DNA of 64,000 bases from Sepioteuthis lessoniana (GCA_963585895.1 OY757921.1:54704590-54768589); one strand, 5' to 3'; counted from the stretch's first letter, positions 1 to 10,671 are shown. Numbers and translations are program-made. The notes: generated by a model from the letters alone, not told the origin.

Positions 1-89
1 AGAGATTCAGTTTTTCGATTTAAATTTCCTTTTCTCAGAGGTATCTATAACTTTTCGTGTGCAATACCGCAAGTTTGAAATATCAATAC

Positions 90-91
<2 letters not shown>

Positions 92-130
<39 letters not shown>
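92..130. repeat. (TA)n microsatellite
   Basis: An uninterrupted TA dinucleotide tract lies just outside the truncated R4/Dong-like LINE. Bases 1-190 otherwise show no coding or repeat signal that I recognise. Confidence 0.95.
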
Positions 131-132
<2 letters not shown>

Positions 133-887
133 CAAAACTGTTATTGGCTACAGTAATTAATCTTTCTTTGCTCTTTTAAACGTATTCCCCAAGTCCTTAT
201 GTTTATGCATCCACGAATGCTGGTGAGTCTTCTTCTTCCTTCTTATCTGGACACATACAGTCTGTCTGTGTCATCACAGGGTTTCGAGTTTTGTGAATAG
301 TCATCAACTTTCTTGTCTTTTAGTTCAATTGCCTGATTTTCTCCCCTGTTCATTTTAAGAATGGTCTCGAGTATCATACAGGACGCATTTCCTAGGTGTT
401 TATCCCTTTGATGAGATTTCTGCTACAGATCTTGGTTTCGAGAAGATTTATCTTCTTATTTTTCCCTTTGTCCCCACTTGCATCTGCTTCCAGTATTACG
501 AAGTACTCGTCATTTTCCGTTTCTCCAAGCGTGTTAAAGCTTTCCAGAGATAGTAGTTTTATTTCTTCCACTGTTTGTCCATTCCAATTCTTCATTATGA
601 GCACAGCAACTATTTTTAATTCCAAATTCCATTCCTTTATCTTAGCTGTATATTCTTATTGTTTCTATCAGTCTCCAGTTTTACTTCATTTTTTGCATGT
701 ACCTTTATATGATACATTTACATAAGGTGATTTCTTGTGATCTAGTTAATTTGTTGCCACATGCATTTTCGAATTTCATAGTTGCGTGACACCATTACTA
801 TAATGAATAGCAGTGGTGAAAGAAAGACTTCTGGAAAGGTGCTTGTTCGGGTTTTCACCTCTGTTAAGGTTTGTTCCCCTGCTAATT

Positions 888-1439
888 CTGTAATGCTAAA
901 ACACAAAATGGAGGTTTGTGGTGCTACGGCACCACATAGACATTTGTACCACCACAGTTCTAACAGATTTATGAGTGTTACACTATTCTTTAGGTTTTAA
1001 GAGAAAAAAAAAGCAGAGTATGAACTGAGTCAACTGCTTTAGATAAAGAATAAACTGTCGTAGGACGAGAGAGGCAGATACAGACCTTGATACAATCTTT
1101 CTTGTTTTCTGTTCTCGTAGGTAACTGCTCGGGGTCGTGTCTTCATATATTTGCTGTGTGTGAGACCCCTTCGCGAAGCTCACTTAAAATAGGTATCGTA
1201 ATTTTCGGCCTGTCTTCATATCTCCTTGGTTCAACTCCAACTAACTTTCTTTTCCTGTTTTCTATCCCATGTCCCCTTCAACGGCTTCTACGTTTGAGTT
1301 TCTCTCAGCCAATCAGAGCCCGTCGGCTGATTGCTCCGGATAAATTTCTATTTTTAATTTCGACGTCTGCTGCTATCATGACCTGGATTTCGGAAACCTA
1401 CCGTTCACTTTCGTATTTATTTCTCCCTAATCATCGTGC

Positions 1440-1515
<76 letters not shown>

Positions 1516-1639
1516 CGCGCGCGCTCTTACTGCCACGAATTTCTTTCTAATATATGTTCATTCTTTTCCCACTGTTTTCTGATTGACCTCTAAATCTAGA
1601 TAGTAAACAACTTACTACTAAAACAATCAGCCAGAGTTC
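888..1639. repeat. Unclassified ~750-bp insertion, repeat family 2 copy 1
   Basis: This block interrupts the minus-strand LINE between its MENWKVVL and LAGEQT segments. CTAATT occurs on both sides (882-887 and 1640-1645) and could be a short target duplication. A second diverged copy in the same orientation lies at about 37890-38500: blocks such as GTATGAACTGAGTC, the TTTTCTG-TTCTCGTAGGT stretch and TTTCTATTTTTAA occur in the same order. It includes a (CT)n tract at 1443-1512. No protein of a known family is visible; the plus-strand frame across 1087-1593 is mostly low complexity. The size and short duplication would suit a solo LTR, but no TG...CA ends are clear. Confidence 0.55.
1443..1512. 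repeat. (CT)n microsatellite
   Basis: About 35 uninterrupted CT units end in GTGCGCGCGCGC. The tract lies inside the unclassified insertion; the second family copy at 37890-38500 lacks it, so the expansion is local. Confidence 0.97.
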
Positions 1640-2279
1640 CTAATTTTATTACAATACCACTTTCTAGTTTTCCATACCTGTTGATGACTATGTTGAATAT
1701 TTTGTATATTTTCAGACATTCTATTGAACAAGTTTGTATAACCATGCCATAGGGCTTTTTTTTGGGGGGGGGTTAATTCATTCCGTTTATATTTTCCCGT
1801 CCCATTCTAGCCTCCTCGAAGAAGGTCTGCTGTTACTCTAGTTCTCTGCGGCACCTTTTCTGCTTTTCCGGAAAAAGTCCGCACCATTTAAGCGTTTAAT
1901 AATTTTCTTCTCTTATCAGTGCGGTTAGATTTTTCCAAATCATAGGTAAACACGTTATTGGTCAGCAGTTACTGGCCACGGTACTTTTTTGGCAGTCTTT
2001 CGGTATCAGTGTAATTTTCCCTTTAGTCATTCATTCAGGTATGCTTGCTTCTTGTAAGTAGCCGAGCCAATCTGTTTTAGATGGACGTGAATTTTTAAAA
2101 CTAAAATCTATGTATTCCATCGTGGCCTAGTGTTTTTTAATTTGTTTTTTCCTAAAGTGTTGTTCTTATCGATTCCAAGAGTATGTTCGCCTCTTCAAGT
2201 TCTTCTAATTTTTTTTTTAGTGTTATTAATACGTTCAGCATTTCTTTTATGTCTTTTCCGTTTCTATATTTTACTGCAC

Positions 2280-2772
2280 CTCTGCAAAGAGATAAGACCC
2301 CCACCCCCAATGAGTGTCCTGGTATGACACTAAACAATCTGATGGTGAAGTTCCAGTGTTACTAGAGGTTTAGGGAATGTGGAGCACCCCTTCAGTGCAA
2401 TCGCTTCCAGATCCACTCTGGCCCGAAGTGGTAGCACAGATAGGGCCCTGTCAATGGGTTAAAAAGAACTAATCTGCGTACTTATGCTAAACTAAATTAC
2501 TTGAAATAGGACTGTTTAGATATTTAAACTGCGTACTTATGCTAAATTGTATTGTTTGAAATATAACTGTTTTTGACATTGAAACTGTACTTACGAGAAC
2601 TATTTTTGACATAGAAACTGTACTTATACTAAACAGAATTGGCTGAATTAGAACTGTTTGAATAAACCGAATAGCTTGAAATAGAAATGTTTTTGACAAT
2701 TAAACTGTGTACTCATGCTAAACTGAATTGTTTGAAATATAACTGATTATTTTTATAAAAATGGATTTGGCA
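2280..2772 (+). repeat. SINE-like composite family, copy 1 (3' truncated)
   Basis: A GC-richer head (about 2283-2470, with GATAAGACCCCCACCC and AATGAGTGTCCTGG) is followed by several diverged ~56-bp units (about 2480-2745) built around AACTGTTTTTGACATTGAAA and TACTTATGCTAAACTGAATT. It ends in AAAAATGGATTTGG. The same head, minisatellite and AAAATGGATTTGG order recurs at 5130-5545, and head, minisatellite and tail recur at 40700-41060. No open reading frame of note is present. The terminal CCATAAAACCCAAAC tail seen in the other copies is missing here. Confidence 0.65.
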
Positions 2773-4047
2773 TTAGATAAATGAATTTTCGTAATATATA
2801 TATACTCATAAATATACAAAAAATCGCAGCACGTAAACAAATATGACTTTTCATTTTTGATAAATGAATTGATTTATAATAATCCAGACTATTTACTTGG
2901 GTTTTCCAGCTTAGCATGGTCTGCCAATGAAACGCTTTATGGAACCAATATCTCACAAGGCGGGAAACATTGCCAAACTGAACAGCCAGCAGAAGCCAAA
3001 AAGTCGGGTATTAAGAATAAACGAGTGATCAATATGTTTTTGATTTAGACACTTTGATTATAGAGGCTCAAAAATGTCATCATAGCCTTAAATAGATGCT
3101 TTGGTCTTAGGTTGAACATTGAATATTTTTCTGTTTTGTCTACTGTATGCCCAAGTTGCATAGCAGCACAAGAAAATAGAATTAGCAGATTTAGTTAAAA
3201 AAACTATCAAAGTGGGTCATGTCTTTCACCGCTAAATTTCTGAGTAAAGATCTGAATTTAAGTGTTTGCTTTGTTAGTCCTTGAAACTCAAAGAAAGTAG
3301 AAAAGTCGAAGTCGTCACTTGATCTCCTAGAAAAATGGACAAACCTACATTTTCAGTTTTGTTTATTTTTTTTAATAAAGGTCTTTTCTGAAAACCAACT
3401 ATCAACAATCCTAAATTCACTGAATATCACGTTTAAAATCAAGGTCAACTTTTGGCCCTTTCCTGTCTGTCAAAACCTCTAAATCTGCGCTTTAGCTGAC
3501 AGCATAGTGGGTGGGAGGTTGATGATTGAAATTCATTGCACAACTCGTTACTATCACCAAACTTTACCTGAGTAAAGTAATTTTTATCAAGATATCCGGT
3601 AACTGAACTGAAATACTTAGGCAATCTATTTTCCTATTATTAATTCCCTGCTAAAGAAAATATAATAGTAAAAAAAAAAAAATAGTTACACTAATTTACA
3701 ATCTTAATGAAAGACTTTCAGATTAGTAAATAAAATCTCATTAAAAATTTTGAAAAACCCAAATATGTCTAACTTTTTGGACATGAAAAATTATCATAAT
3801 TTTCACCAATCTTTATTTTAACTATCTTCACATAGACTGATTTGTACAAAGTTCATGTGTTATTTCGCCATATATTACCTTTTCGTTTAAAGTTCATGCA
3901 CATAATAATGAATGCCAGCGAAAAATCGAAGTGTTGAAATTTCCTAAAATAAAGTGATAAATTAGTCATCGTCATCGTGATGATGATGATGATGATGATC
4001 CCGATGACTAATTTTACACTTTAAGTGATAATTTAATTTATCACTTT
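2773..4047. other. AT-rich spacer without recognised genes
   Basis: I see no protein or repeat family here. The only structured piece is a (GAT)n run at about 3978-4000 flanked by the inverted arms TTAGTCATCG and CGATGACTAA, followed by a near-palindrome AAGTGATAATTTAATTTATCACTT split across 4023-4047. Confidence 0.5.
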
Positions 4048-4076
4048 AAGCTGCGCTGACAATATGGAAATTTTTT

Positions 4077-4079
<3 letters not shown>

Positions 4080-4141
<62 letters not shown>
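4080..4141. repeat. (CT)n microsatellite inside the RTE-like 3' end
   Basis: About 31 CT units lie exactly where copy 2 of the same LINE has the short seed CCCTCTCTCGCC (12341-12352). The tract probably grew by slippage from that internal seed. Confidence 0.9.
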
Positions 4142-4144
<3 letters not shown>

Positions 4145-5129
4145 CATCCCTATTATCCATCGCTCCTGGCAGGTTGCATCTTGTGTCTACACATAGCTGA
4201 TGTAAGTCTTTGCTAGTGGCTAACACTGGTACGTCTGTGTCCATAAGAAAACGTCTCTAATGAGTTTGTCTTTACTTCTCCAGAAGTATCCCGCATATGT
4301 TATTCGTCTAGCTTGATTGGTTTGTTCCATGGGAGGCTGGTAGTTGCTATTTTGTGGAGCGCTGCTTCCAGGATTTGTTCAAGACAACAAGCGGCATTCT
4401 TGTATAGTTCCTATCTAGTTTTTTCTCTATTTGTTTTTTAGCGTCCATAATGTGCATCCATATAGCAGTGTGGACACAGCTACAGCCTGGAAGAAATCCT
4501 GTTTTATTTTGCCGGAAAGATCAGATTTCACTTTGATCGATAACCTGTCAATAGCATTCCACGATTTCTCTAGGCGTGCGTTGATATTACTTTCTATAGA
4601 TGAGATGTTGTTGCCGAAGTATGTGAATTTATCGACTAATTTTAGAGGTTTGCCACTTAGAGTAGAAATAGCTTCTTTTTGTTTAAAACACATATATTCT
4701 ATTTTATTGGCATTCATGTAGAGGCCAATGTCTCCGGCTGCTTGCTCTGAGCTATACAGTAGGGATTCTTCTTTCGCTGGTGTATTTGCGAGAAGTTCTA
4801 GGTCTGCGAAATCAGCGTCTGTCATTTTCATTATGAATCCATTTTCTTTTATTGGATCTATGGATATTCGAAGAACGTAATATAAGCAGAGTATAAACAA
4901 ATATAGCGTTAATGTATCTCCTTGCAAGACTCCCGTCACAATATCGAAGAAGTCTGTATCTCCATCTGGTGAGTGAACACTTGCTTTCGTGATTTTGTAA
5001 AGCGTCATTATGGCAGTAACAATTTCTTTGTAAAAGCCATATGCAAGTAATTTCTTCATCTTTTCTCTGTGCATGGAATCGAATGCTTTGGAAAAATCTA
5101 CGAATAGAAGTGTTGCTTCGAAATTCTCA

Positions 5130-5545
5130 TTGCCCAGTCAACTGAGGTTGTAAAATACACCGACTGCAGACGGGTAAAAAAAAACCACTCAATGAGTGTA
5201 CTTACATTTAAACTGCGTACTTATGCTAAACTGAATTGTAAGATATAGAACTGTTTTTGACATTGAAACTGTACTTACGGTAAACTGAATCGTTTAATAT
5301 AGAACTGTTTTGACATTTAACTGTGTGTAAACAAAATCTATACTTATACTAAACTGAATTGGCTGAATTTAGAACTGTTTAAATAAACTGAATAGCTTGA
5401 AATAGAAATGTTTTTGACAATTAAACTATGTACTCATGCTAAACTGAATTGTTTGAAATAGTTATTATTATTTGCATAAAAATGGATTTGGATAACTCAC
5501 AATGGTTGATATTCCATAAAACCCAAACAACCAACCAACCAACCA
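5130..5545 (+). mobile_element. SINE-like composite element, copy 2, with 12-bp target duplication
   Basis: TCGAAATTCTCA occurs at 5118-5129 and again at 5546-5557. Removing the DNA between them restores continuity of the RTE-like LINE, so this is a real insertion. The element begins TTGCCCAGTCAACTGAGG, has a short head (GTAAAATACACC), then several ~56-bp minisatellite units (about 5208-5460), then AAAATGGATTTGG, and ends CCATAAAACCCAAAC followed by (AACC)n. A simple-repeat 3' tail with a duplication of this size is the signature of LINE-mobilised elements. No coding capacity is visible. I could not find a convincing tRNA, 5S or 7SL promoter, so 'SINE-like' is an inference from structure. Confidence 0.75.
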
Positions 5546-5660
5546 TCGAAATTCTCAGCCCGTGCTTCTTTAATGATACAACGGACTGTCTGAATCTGTA
5601 ATGATATGATGTGATTTCTTTGAAAGCCATTCTGATTTTTCCAATTTCAATTGGTTCGTT

Positions 5661-6409
5661 CAAATTGAATTTTATGGAGCCAGAATGTTCAGTGATCAAA
5701 GAAAATGCTTTGAGATTTCTCTTTTATTAGTTTATATACGGCTAAAAAATAAAGGTGAGCATCCTCTAAGTATTCTGATTCTACCTTTTTAGCCAGAAGT
5801 AATATGATAGAAAAACTACTCTGGCTTCAACTTATTCGAACTTCTTTCCTTTCTTTGAAATCATTTTTAATTTGTTAACAAATTATCTTCAAAGTAAACC
5901 TATTTTAACTTACTTAGAGAAATTCATGTGCATGTAAATATTTTCATTTCTAAAAAAAATCGTTACGTTTTGTTTATTGCGAGCTTTTGTTATTTTAGTT
6001 TATTTGGGTTTTTTTTTTTTTTTTTTTTCTTAAATGTCATCAGCACTAAAACATATTCTGAACACTTCTTACTATAATCATACTTGTTTTTCTGTTTTTT
6101 TTTAAATGCTCCATAGATTTTTTTTTGTTCTAAACAGCAATATTTTGAACGCACTAAATATCTGAAAATGAATGAATTCAGTACAATTTTCGCAAAATGC
6201 ATATTTAAAAATATAACAGCAGCGCCAAAACTAAACACATCAAGAGTTAAGTAAGCAGTGTTATTTGCAGATAATTTTAATATCCATGTTTTTGTAATTA
6301 TACCTATTTACAATAATTGAACCTCGATTCAACTATTTTTTTCCTTTATATTTTCTTAGATAATAAGTAGTTATCTTTGTAATTTAAACAAATTGTATAG
6401 TTTTTGTCT
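5661..6409. other. AT-rich spacer without recognised genes
   Basis: Poly-T tracts (for example about 6010-6030) and low-complexity AT sequence occur, with no recognisable protein or repeat family. Confidence 0.5.
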
Positions 6410-6640
6410 GAGGGGTAAGACACCACTGAAATCTGTCCTGAATGTGACAATAAACTGCATTGGTTGATGAGGATCTAATTCTGGAGGTTTGTGAAGTATA
6501 CTGTACTTTTTATTGCCACATTCCCCTTGCCCATTATGACACAGAGTAGGTTATAGTCTATGGGTCAAATAGATCTGTTTGAAGATTATTAGTACTGGAT
6601 AGGAATTGTTGAAACCATATAACATCGTACCAACAAATGG
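6410..6640 (+). repeat. Diverged SINE-like head followed by a ~50-bp type minisatellite unit
   Basis: GGGGTAAGACACCACTG, CTGTCCTGAATGTGAC and CTATGGGTCAAATAGA occur in the same order as in the heads of the SINE-like copies at 2280 and 40700. The downstream unit at 6585-6640 (GATTATTAGTACTGGATAGG ... GAAACCATATAAC) belongs to the second minisatellite type also seen at 10840-10985 and 39225-39440. The similarity is judged by eye and is weaker than between the other copies. Confidence 0.4.
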
Positions 6641-6730
6641 TTATTATTTTACTCATTTGGGAGTTTTTCACAACAGCGTTAGCTGATGGTTTTTCACTGG
6701 AGTTTGAGTGACAGCAAGTCTCCTTAATTT
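6641..6730 (-). mobile_element. R4/Dong-like LINE 3'-tail fragment
   Basis: The plus-strand reading TTAGCTGATGG ... GGAGTTTGAGTGACAGCAAG is the reverse complement of the 3' UTR found after the plus-strand LINE at 48440-48530. It lies next to a TTATTATTTTA tract that matches the (TAA)n tail. It is a severely 5'-truncated insertion. Confidence 0.65.
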
Positions 6731-6861
6731 TTGTATTGACTATCAGTAGGTTTGGTCGTCCGGCCGAGATTAGTTTATACTTTTGTATCTAAAAATCCCA
6801 AAGAATTTTGTGCGTCTCATTTTCTAGGACGGATTCTGGAAAATTATAATAGTTTCCTCCT

Positions 6862-9860
6862 TTAAGAGGTTTTCACACCAGTATTAGCTGATGGTTTTCA
6901 CTGAAATTTGAGTGACAGCAAGAAATTTAAATGCGACCTTACAAGCAAGTGGTATATGCACAACCAATAATTCGTCCTAAAGAATGAGATGCACAAAGCT
7001 TTCTGGGACTTTGAGATACAGACGGATTACCAGATCTCGGACAGACAACCAGAGTTAGTGATAGTAAACAAGAAAGAAACCCAGCCAAATAGTGGACTTT
7101 GCCACCCCGGCAGACTACAGAGCAAAAAGAAAGTGAAAAGACAGATAAGTACAAAGACCTTGCTAGATAACTTAAAAGAACTATGTAACGTGAAGGTGAC
7201 AGTGATACGAAATGTAATTTTTGCGTTTGGAACACTCCCCAAATGTTTAGTAAAGGAACTGGAAAACTTGGAAATAATTCCCAGTGGATCACTTTCCCCA
7301 TGTCTAGTCTTAAAGTCTTTCTGTGCTTATTTTCTGCATTTGCTTAATATGTGATTGATCGTTTCGTCTCTATTACCACATAACCTATACTTGCATTTTT
7401 GTTGCGTCTTATCTGTTTTAGCTTTAAAATGGTAGGTTTCATGGCTTTGTTTTGAACTGCTATTAGAAGAGATCCAGCTTCTCTCTTAAGGTTTCCCTTT
7501 CTTAGCTATGTCCAAGTCTTCCTGTGTGAGATTTCGCTTGTTTGTCGCAAGAGATATCCATACAGTTGTTTTTCTTCCCATTTCTGCTTTCTAGTTAATG
7601 CTGTTCTGTGGATCTTTGTGTTATTTGTGTTGTTTCTAGTCGCTGTTCTTTGTTCTTTTTTATGTAGTCTTTGAATCGTTGTGTCGTTGCATCGATGCTA
7701 TCTTCAATGCTGGCGAGTTCACTTCCTCATTTTCTTTACACATATATTCAGTATATATCATCTCTGGGATGTAAGATCTTATGCATTCTCATTAGTCTTC
7801 TTGTTCTCTAGTCTATTTGTTGAAGTTCTTCACGTGTCCACTTTAAGAATGGTCCCAAGTATTTTATAAGAGGAACAGCTCAGGTGTTTATTCCTTTGAT
7901 GAGATTTCTGCAACATCGTTTGTTTTTTTTTTCTTTTTTTTTTTTCGAGTAAATTTCTCGTTCTCCTGAGGTATTCTTTTTTTTTAAATTTTTCCTTCAT
8001 CTACGTATGTTTGATGGTATTCGCTTCCAATATTCCCAAGTACTTGTAAGTTTCCTTTTCTCCCAGCGTTCTGATTTTTTGTTGGTTTTGTCGTTCCGTT
8101 CATTCCTTCATTTGTCATTTTCCGGTTCTAATTATTAGCATGTAGCATTTTCTGTGCCAAATTCAATCCCTATATCATCATTGTATTTTCTCAGTGCCTA
8201 TACTTCGGTTTTCTGATTTTTTTCATTTTTGGCAAACAGTTTGATGTCGTCCATGTACATTTTATCTTTTTTTCCGATGCTGTAAGTTTGTAGCCGTCGG
8301 TATATTTCCTAAGTATGTGATTGAGTGGCACTATCGCAACTACAAATAGTATTGGCGATAGCGCATCTCCCTGGATTTTCACCTAAGCTAAACTTTTTCC
8401 TCCTGCTGTCAATTCCACTCTACAGTTTTCATGGTTTCTTTGATAAACTTTATGACTTCGTTGGATATCTTGTATATTTTCAGTCTATTTTCCAGCTTTG
8501 CGGAACCATATCGTATGCCTTTTTGTAGTCAATCAACGCCATAGCGAAAGTCTCCCGTCTCGTATTGCTCTGTTTGAAGATGATTTAATTACCTGATCCT
8601 CTTGTTCTCTTGTGGTATTCTTTTCATTTTTCGAGAAACATTCCGTGGCTTATTAATGAGTAGTAAATATCCTCCCTAATTTGTGCTATTAGGATTTTCC
8701 ACATCATCGGTACGCATGTTATTGGTCTATAGTTGTCGGGGCTGTTCCTTTTTGCAGGTCTTTGTGGATCATGGTGGTCTTTTCTTTGGTCATCCAGTCG
8801 GATATATCTGTTTCTTCTAAGCATGTTTTCATTTCTATAGCCTGTCTATGGAAGATAATTTCTTAAACCAGAATCCGTCAAGCCCTGGGGTTTGCTAATT
8901 AGTTACTTTTTGGGTGTTGCTCTAAAGGAAACAAGGTGTATTTTCGCCTTCGAGTGCTTGTTACTCTTTTCATGTTGTTTATCCATTCAGTTTTTCTGTT
9001 ATGTTCTCTCTGTTCCTATATTTTACTCCAAAATTGTGTTGCCTCCTTTGTATCCAATTGTTGGCATGTCTTCATGCATTTTTTTCCCTACTTATAAGTC
9101 GAATTTTCTTTTACTGTTTTGGAATGTCCTGTTTTTTATGTATTGTTTGATCCTATTTCGGTATCTTTTTCCTCTTCCATCTTTTACCAGGACCAACTGA
9201 TTTACCTCCTTGAGTTATATTGTTTATTTTACTTGTGTTGTTTTTCTCTTTTCGTCCCGACATATTCCTGCGTTTTTTCTCTGTCGTAGATTTCCTATCT
9301 ATGTTTCCAGTCTAATTTCCCATCCGGGTTTTCCTTGATGGAAAATTACTGTTCAAGTTCTTTACGTGATCACTGCTTTTATCGCAGACTAATTTCTATG
9401 CTCCTGCATAGATTTATTCGTTTATATCCGTTATATTGTTCGTTGATATATGTGTAAATAATTTGTTTATTTTTCAGTTTCTGTCTTTACTGTTTTCCAG
9501 TCTTTGTTTCTGAGAGATGGTAATGTAGTCTTCTTTTCTTAATCTCAAAGTTTATTTTTTCTTCTTGTGTTAGTGTTTATTCTGTGGTGTTTGAGTGTGT
9601 GGTGTTTCGATTATAATTACTTTGCGTTTTAATTCGGTTTGAGAGTTCTGGTTTTTTAGTATTTAGCGTCTCGGTTATTGCATTAGGGTCTTGTTAATTT
9701 GATTTCCTATTTAGTTTTGTTGTATTTCCAATATTTCAAGATTAGAAAACCAACTATACTTTATTATCGTCTTAGCTTTGTTAGCGAGTCTTTGGCGCTT
9801 TCTTCCCAGATTTCAATCATTCTTTTCTATACACCCTTTCTGTTGGGTTGCTTCTAAAAT
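6862..9860 (-). mobile_element. Long R4/Dong-like LINE with an internal inverted block
   Basis: Minus-strand fragments run in protein order. A basic N-terminal region comes first (WKIRLET about 9320, RYRNRIKQYIKNRTF about 9150). Reverse transcriptase follows (PDNYRPITC about 8720; GDALSPILF near 8350), then the IHWEL end and the zinc finger C-X-C/H-type stretch CGNRDETINHILSKC (about 7340-7400). The expected 3' UTR is present at 6862-6920. Between the last two, block 6921-7275 is in the opposite orientation and carries the endonuclease. Many frameshifts and stops are present, and the extreme N terminus is too decayed to delimit beyond about 9860. This family makes one protein that nicks DNA with a restriction-like nuclease and reverse-transcribes its own RNA. 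Confidence 0.75.
6921..7275 (+). pseudogene. Inverted REL-endonuclease segment of the LINE
   Basis: The plus-strand frame contains KWYMHN, FWDFEIQTDYQISD, QPELVIVNKK and KVTVIRNVI, in the order seen in the plus-strand LINE at 48030-48330. The PD-(D/E)XK nuclease signature reads QPE here, where the copy at 48158-48166 has RPD, so a catalytic aspartate is probably lost. It starts with KFKCDLTSKW, which would directly follow the IHWEL codons found just across the 7275 junction on the other strand. The block is therefore a flipped internal piece and not an independent copy. Confidence 0.7.
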
Positions 9861-10670
9861 AACAGTAAAGTGTAAGTTTGTTATCTTCCCAAGTCTATTT
9901 TTTGCGGAGGTGAGTTGTTGCTTAGTCCATTGTATACCTGAAAAAAGAACTAGCATCATTCGCAGGAAGTCGACTGCGTCCCCAATGTTGACTATCAAGG
10001 GAGCTCCTGTCGATCATGACATCGGTTCAACGTTGAATTATGTTGTCGTTTTGCGTTTTTTATGGGTATAATATTGTGGCTATAGTTGACCCAGGGCTTG
10101 TTTATGGTCTGTCACAGATTTGTCCCCGTACTCTTAAAAACGAGAGCTCTTTAGCGAGTCACTGAAAAAAATTTTCGTTGTGGATTTTTAAGTTTTAACT
10201 TTATTTATACTCTGCCAGTTATATTTACACATTTTGTACTTTAAACCCCGTGCTATTCAGTAACCTTCTTGTCCTGTGATTTTGGCTCTGTTTTTTTTAA
10301 ATGTAATATCATTTGTGTCCTCCTATTACTGATGAGTAGTTTTGATTAAAGGTTAGTAACATAACTACCAAAATTATTCTATCTTTCTTCTTTGTTAACT
10401 ATTCCACCGCTAAGCCTTTTTGACCTCCTCTTAATTACCACTTAAATCATTCTAGTATTAAATCAAATTTATATTAACTATCTTTTTATATTCTGAAAGA
10501 CAAACATATCATTATTTTCTATAGTACAGGAGGAGAAATTAAATGGATATTTACCTCTTCATTTCTCTTTTGAAAAATTATCATAGATATTATCGCAGTT
10601 CTTAAGCTTTTTCTCTCCTTCCTTCCTTCCTTCCTTCCAACCATTTTTACATTCGTCTTCTGAAGAGAAG
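9861..10670. other. Spacer without recognised genes
   Basis: Apart from a (CCTT)n stretch at about 10618-10638 I see nothing recognisable here. The plus-strand frame at 9778-10071 has no family signature. Confidence 0.45.
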
Positions 10671-10671
10671 A

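Larger units (their letters stand above)
190..2280 (-). mobile_element. R4/Dong-like (REL-endonuclease) LINE remnant, split by a nested repeat
   Basis: Read on the minus strand from about 2280 down, conceptual fragments follow the order of a LINE reverse transcriptase of the type seen at 46826-48575 in this window. First comes a SIRTTL-like stretch, then MTKGK-LIPKD and PITCLPMIWK (about 2050-1900), then MAWLYK and MENWKVVL (about 1800-1645). After a ~750-bp interruption it resumes with a LAGEQTLTEVK-like stretch, SPLLFIIVM (about 800-890) and the post-RT segment ILEAD, SRNLIKGINT and DDTDRLYVSR (about 200-625). Stops and frameshifts are frequent, so it is a dead copy. The zinc finger and endonuclease end is missing at the 190 side. 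The N-terminal side is cut at the SINE-like repeat that starts near 2280. Confidence 0.75.
4048..5660 (-). mobile_element. RTE-like LINE, copy 1 (3' part), split by a SINE-like insertion
   Basis: The frame across 5074-4427 on the minus strand encodes reverse transcriptase palm and thumb sequence closely matching the copy at 12300-14850: SPDGDT, GVLQGDTL, a degenerate catalytic box (TDADFADLE where copy 2 has TDADYADDL), DKFTYFG and LYGCTLWTL. The 3' end, with the conserved block reading GCTGCGCTGAC-ATATGG on the plus strand, lies at about 4048. The 5' end breaks off near 5660. A 416-bp element at 5130-5545 interrupts it. The loss of one aspartate in the YADD box, together with frameshifts and truncation, makes this a dead copy. 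Confidence 0.8.

Noticed and set aside
396..725. 109-codon plus-strand frame
   Set aside because: It is antisense to recognisable LINE protein sequence on the minus strand.
1087..1593. 168-codon plus-strand frame
   Set aside because: Much of it is a (CT)n-encoded Ser-Leu run and the rest has no motif; it lies inside a non-coding repeat.
2857..3048. 63-codon plus-strand frame in a spacer
   Set aside because: It is short, without motif, and in AT-rich non-repetitive sequence.
3970..4000. (GAT)n tract as a CRISPR-like or regulatory array
   Set aside because: It is a plain trinucleotide microsatellite; no repeat-spacer structure exists anywhere in the window.
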